From Actinomycetota bacterium (GTDB lineage Bacteria; Actinomycetota; Actinomycetes; S36-B12; UBA5976), in assembly GCA_947476765.1 (NCBI GenBank), contig CANJRK010000036.1:1-7806 (forward strand): 7,806 bases of DNA, written 5' to 3'. Below, piece by piece: positions 6,524 through 7,806 of this stretch. The notes under the pieces are model-generated. The model saw only the letters and a list, made by a program, of their open reading frames with translations. It was not told the origin of the DNA and did no database searches. Position 1 is the stretch's first letter, and each line of letters begins with the position of its first letter. The translations under genes and the position numbers were made by a program.

Positions 6524-6549
6524 CTACAAGCAATGGTAAGAGCTTGTGG
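6524..6549. promoter_or_regulatory. Inverted repeat in the divergent intergenic region, possible operator
   Basis: ACAAGC (6526-6531) and GCTTGT (6542-6547) are perfect inverted arms 10 nt apart. The pairing can extend by a T-G and a C-G pair to 6524 and 6549. It lies midway between the divergent start codons at 6496 and 6599, where a regulator of either gene could bind. Short repeats of this size also arise by chance, so this is a weak call. Confidence 0.25.
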
Positions 6550-6563
6550 TAGATAGGTATTGA

Positions 6564-6592
6564 TTGCTTTAAGGGATTAGCAGGCGTAGCCT
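6564..6592 (+). promoter_or_regulatory. Promoter for a leaderless transcript of the 6599 gene
   Basis: TTGCTT (6564-6569, -35) is separated by exactly 17 bp from TAGCCT (6587-6592, -10, TANNNT). The expected start, about 7 nt beyond the -10, falls on the A of ATG 6599. There is no Shine-Dalgarno sequence close to the ATG, which fits leaderless translation, common in Actinobacteria. Confidence 0.5.
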
Positions 6593-6598
6593 GAAATT

Positions 6599-7042
6599 AT
6601 GAGCAATCAAAAAGCTAATCGAGTACTTGGCATCGTCGTGGCGGCAATCTCAATTGTGGCGTTGATCGTAGTTTTGGCAGTAAAAGAACCTACGCCACAG
6701 TTAGACGCGAGTTCTCCAGAAGGGACTGTCCAGCAATACCTTCAAGCAATAACCGACCGTGACTTTGATGCCGCCCTTAAATTCCTAGCAACGGATACCA
6801 AGTGCAAGGTTGAAGATTTTGATCGTGCCTATATTCAAGACTCGCTTCGAATCGCTCTCGCAGATGTTTCTACAACTGGAACCTCGGCATCCGTTAAAGT
6901 CCGCATCGAAACAGCAAATGGCGATCCATTCGGTGGTAGCTATACAGATAACCAAGCATTCAGATTAAGTAAGAGCGATAATGACTGGAAGATAACTGGA
7001 ATTCCTTGGCCAACTTACGAATGTGGCGGGATGGTTAAGTAA
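6599..7042 (+). CDS. Small membrane-anchored protein, DUF4878/NTF2-like
   Basis: This 147-residue protein has a short positively charged N-terminus (MSNQKANR), one hydrophobic helix at about 9-28, then an exported domain. The domain opens with SSPEGTVQQYLQAITDRDFDAALKF-type helices, about 39-62, and continues with beta-rich segments ending in DWKITGIPWP. This layout matches the NTF2-like/DUF4878 lipoprotein-type fold found in many small actinobacterial envelope proteins, usually of unknown role. No lipobox is present. Cys69 and Cys142 are the only cysteines and could form a disulfide. The start is fixed by an in-frame TAG at 6587-6589, with no other canonical start between. Its TAA overlaps the next ATG by one base, so the two genes are probably coupled. 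The function is unknown. Confidence 0.75.
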   Translation: MSNQKANRVLGIVVAAISIVALIVVLAVKEPTPQLDASSPEGTVQQYLQAITDRDFDAALKFLATDTKCKVEDFDRAYIQDSLRIALADVSTTGTSASVKVRIETANGDPFGGSYTDNQAFRLSKSDNDWKITGIPWPTYECGGMVK

Positions 7043-7806
7043 TGTCGATAATTCTTTCGTTTGTACCACTTTTAGTATTGCTTGCGATAGCTGTCTCGAT
7101 AGTTCGCAAACTTTCGAATAAGTCAAAAGGTTCAAATTCTTCGGCGCAGCCGGTTCGACTGTTCTTTCAGTACGCGCTTGCTTTCGGTTTATTTATAACG
7201 GTCACCGTTGGCCTGTCAGGTTTGTTTGCTCGGGTAATCGACTCAGCAAATATCGTCAGTTCGGATCAGAGCTCGCTTGCAAGCAATTTGGCTTTTATTG
7301 TCGTTGGTGGACCACTATTGGCTGGAATCACAATATGGCTTCGGAAATCCATCGCGCTTAATCCATCAGATGGCGCAGGCTTTATCCCTACATTCTTTGC
7401 AACATTACTTTCCGTAATTTCTCTTTTAGTTTTTTTGACCTCAAGCATCTCAGCTCTGCAAGGCACCTTTGATAACAAACCAATTCTCGGTGCATCTCTT
7501 GCCCGTGCAGTAATTTGGGGTCTGGCACTAGTTTTCGTGCTAAGGGTTTCGAATTCGGTAATACCAAAAAATGACTTTCGAATTCAGTATTTTGTAGGCT
7601 CGCTGATTTCTGCGATTGCGGCATTAGTTGGACTAATCAAAGTAATCAGCAACCTTATTGCAGCTGTGCTATCGCAATCCAATTTGCTGGGCGGGCAACA
7701 ATCCACCATTGTTTCAACTGAAAACAATGCCCTTGATGGATTCGTGATATTGGTAATGTCAGGTGCTCTTTGGTTTTACTACTGGGTTAAAAATGCGAAC
7801 ACTAAA
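7042..7806 (+). CDS. Multi-helix membrane protein, DUF5671-like (partial, runs off the window)
   Basis: The frame opens at ATG 7042 inside the TAATG overlap with the preceding stop and stays open for 255 codons to the window end, so the C-terminus is missing. It is strongly hydrophobic, with about seven predicted helices near residues 3-21, 44-66, 82-100, 116-138, 152-168, 183-208 and 233-249. After the first helix the protein appears to repeat a two-helix unit three times, starting at RLFFQYALAFG (39), FIPTFFATLL (114) and RIQYFVGSLI (180). The second helix of each unit ends in a short basic tail (WLRK, VLRV, YWVK). This pattern recalls DUF5671 proteins, whose function is unknown. Coupling to the anchored protein upstream suggests the two may act together. 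There is no catalytic motif or cysteine in the visible part. Confidence 0.7.
   Translation, partial: MSIILSFVPLLVLLAIAVSIVRKLSNKSKGSNSSAQPVRLFFQYALAFGLFITVTVGLSGLFARVIDSANIVSSDQSSLASNLAFIVVGGPLLAGITIWLRKSIALNPSDGAGFIPTFFATLLSVISLLVFLTSSISALQGTFDNKPILGASLARAVIWGLALVFVLRVSNSVIPKNDFRIQYFVGSLISAIAALVGLIKVISNLIAAVLSQSNLLGGQQSTIVSTENNALDGFVILVMSGALWFYYWVKNANTK

Noticed and set aside
7266..7624. Minus-strand open frames near the right end
   Set aside because: They are antisense to the membrane protein frame starting at 7042, which is open to the window end and coupled to the preceding gene.
1..7806. CRISPR array, insertion sequence or toxin-antitoxin/defence module
   Set aside because: No regularly spaced repeats, transposase motifs or paired small toxin/antitoxin genes were seen on either strand.

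Overview
The window looks like chromosomal DNA from an actinobacterium of moderate to low GC, roughly the mid-40s percent by eye. Three things support this. The order tmk-holB-secreted TAP-type hydrolase-tRNA-Thr(CGT) is familiar from Actinobacteria. The DNA polymerase delta' subunit has an actinobacterial-style GPPGSGRS loop and a charged insert. The tRNA lacks an encoded CCA. The low GC and short spacers would suit a streamlined aquatic lineage such as Nanopelagicales (acI), but that placement is inference.

Left part (1-4306, plus strand): the last codons of a probable thymidylate kinase overlap holB by 4 nt. Next come a membrane-anchored serine hydrolase/peptidase (S33/TAP family, TTG start), a five-helix VKOR-type disulfide-forming enzyme, an AlkD-like DNA glycosylase and tRNA-Thr(CGT). 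The hydrolase carries ten cysteines, all outside its membrane anchor, and the next gene makes disulfides, so the two may be functionally linked. Hairpins follow holB and the hydrolase gene.

Middle (4307-4462): a short non-coding stretch between convergent genes. It holds two strong imperfect hairpins and a perfect 15-bp copy of the tRNA 3' end, 129 bp downstream of the original. This resembles a remnant attachment site.

Right part: on the minus strand, a 677-residue FMN/Fe-S/FAD oxidoreductase (4463-6496) resembles the demethylating branch of the trimethylamine dehydrogenase/2,4-dienoyl-CoA reductase family (N-methylproline or dimethylglycine demethylases). One of the four usual Fe-S cysteines is Ala. 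Divergent from it, a small anchored NTF2-like/DUF4878-like protein (6599-7042) appears to be read from a leaderless promoter. It overlaps a multi-helix membrane protein (7042 to the window end, open) that resembles DUF5671 and shows three repeats of a two-helix unit.

No CRISPR array, insertion sequence or rRNA was seen. Most of the window is ordinary actinobacterial housekeeping. The points most worth a second look are the tRNA 3'-end duplication, the altered Fe-S motif, and the leaderless operon encoding the repeat membrane protein.
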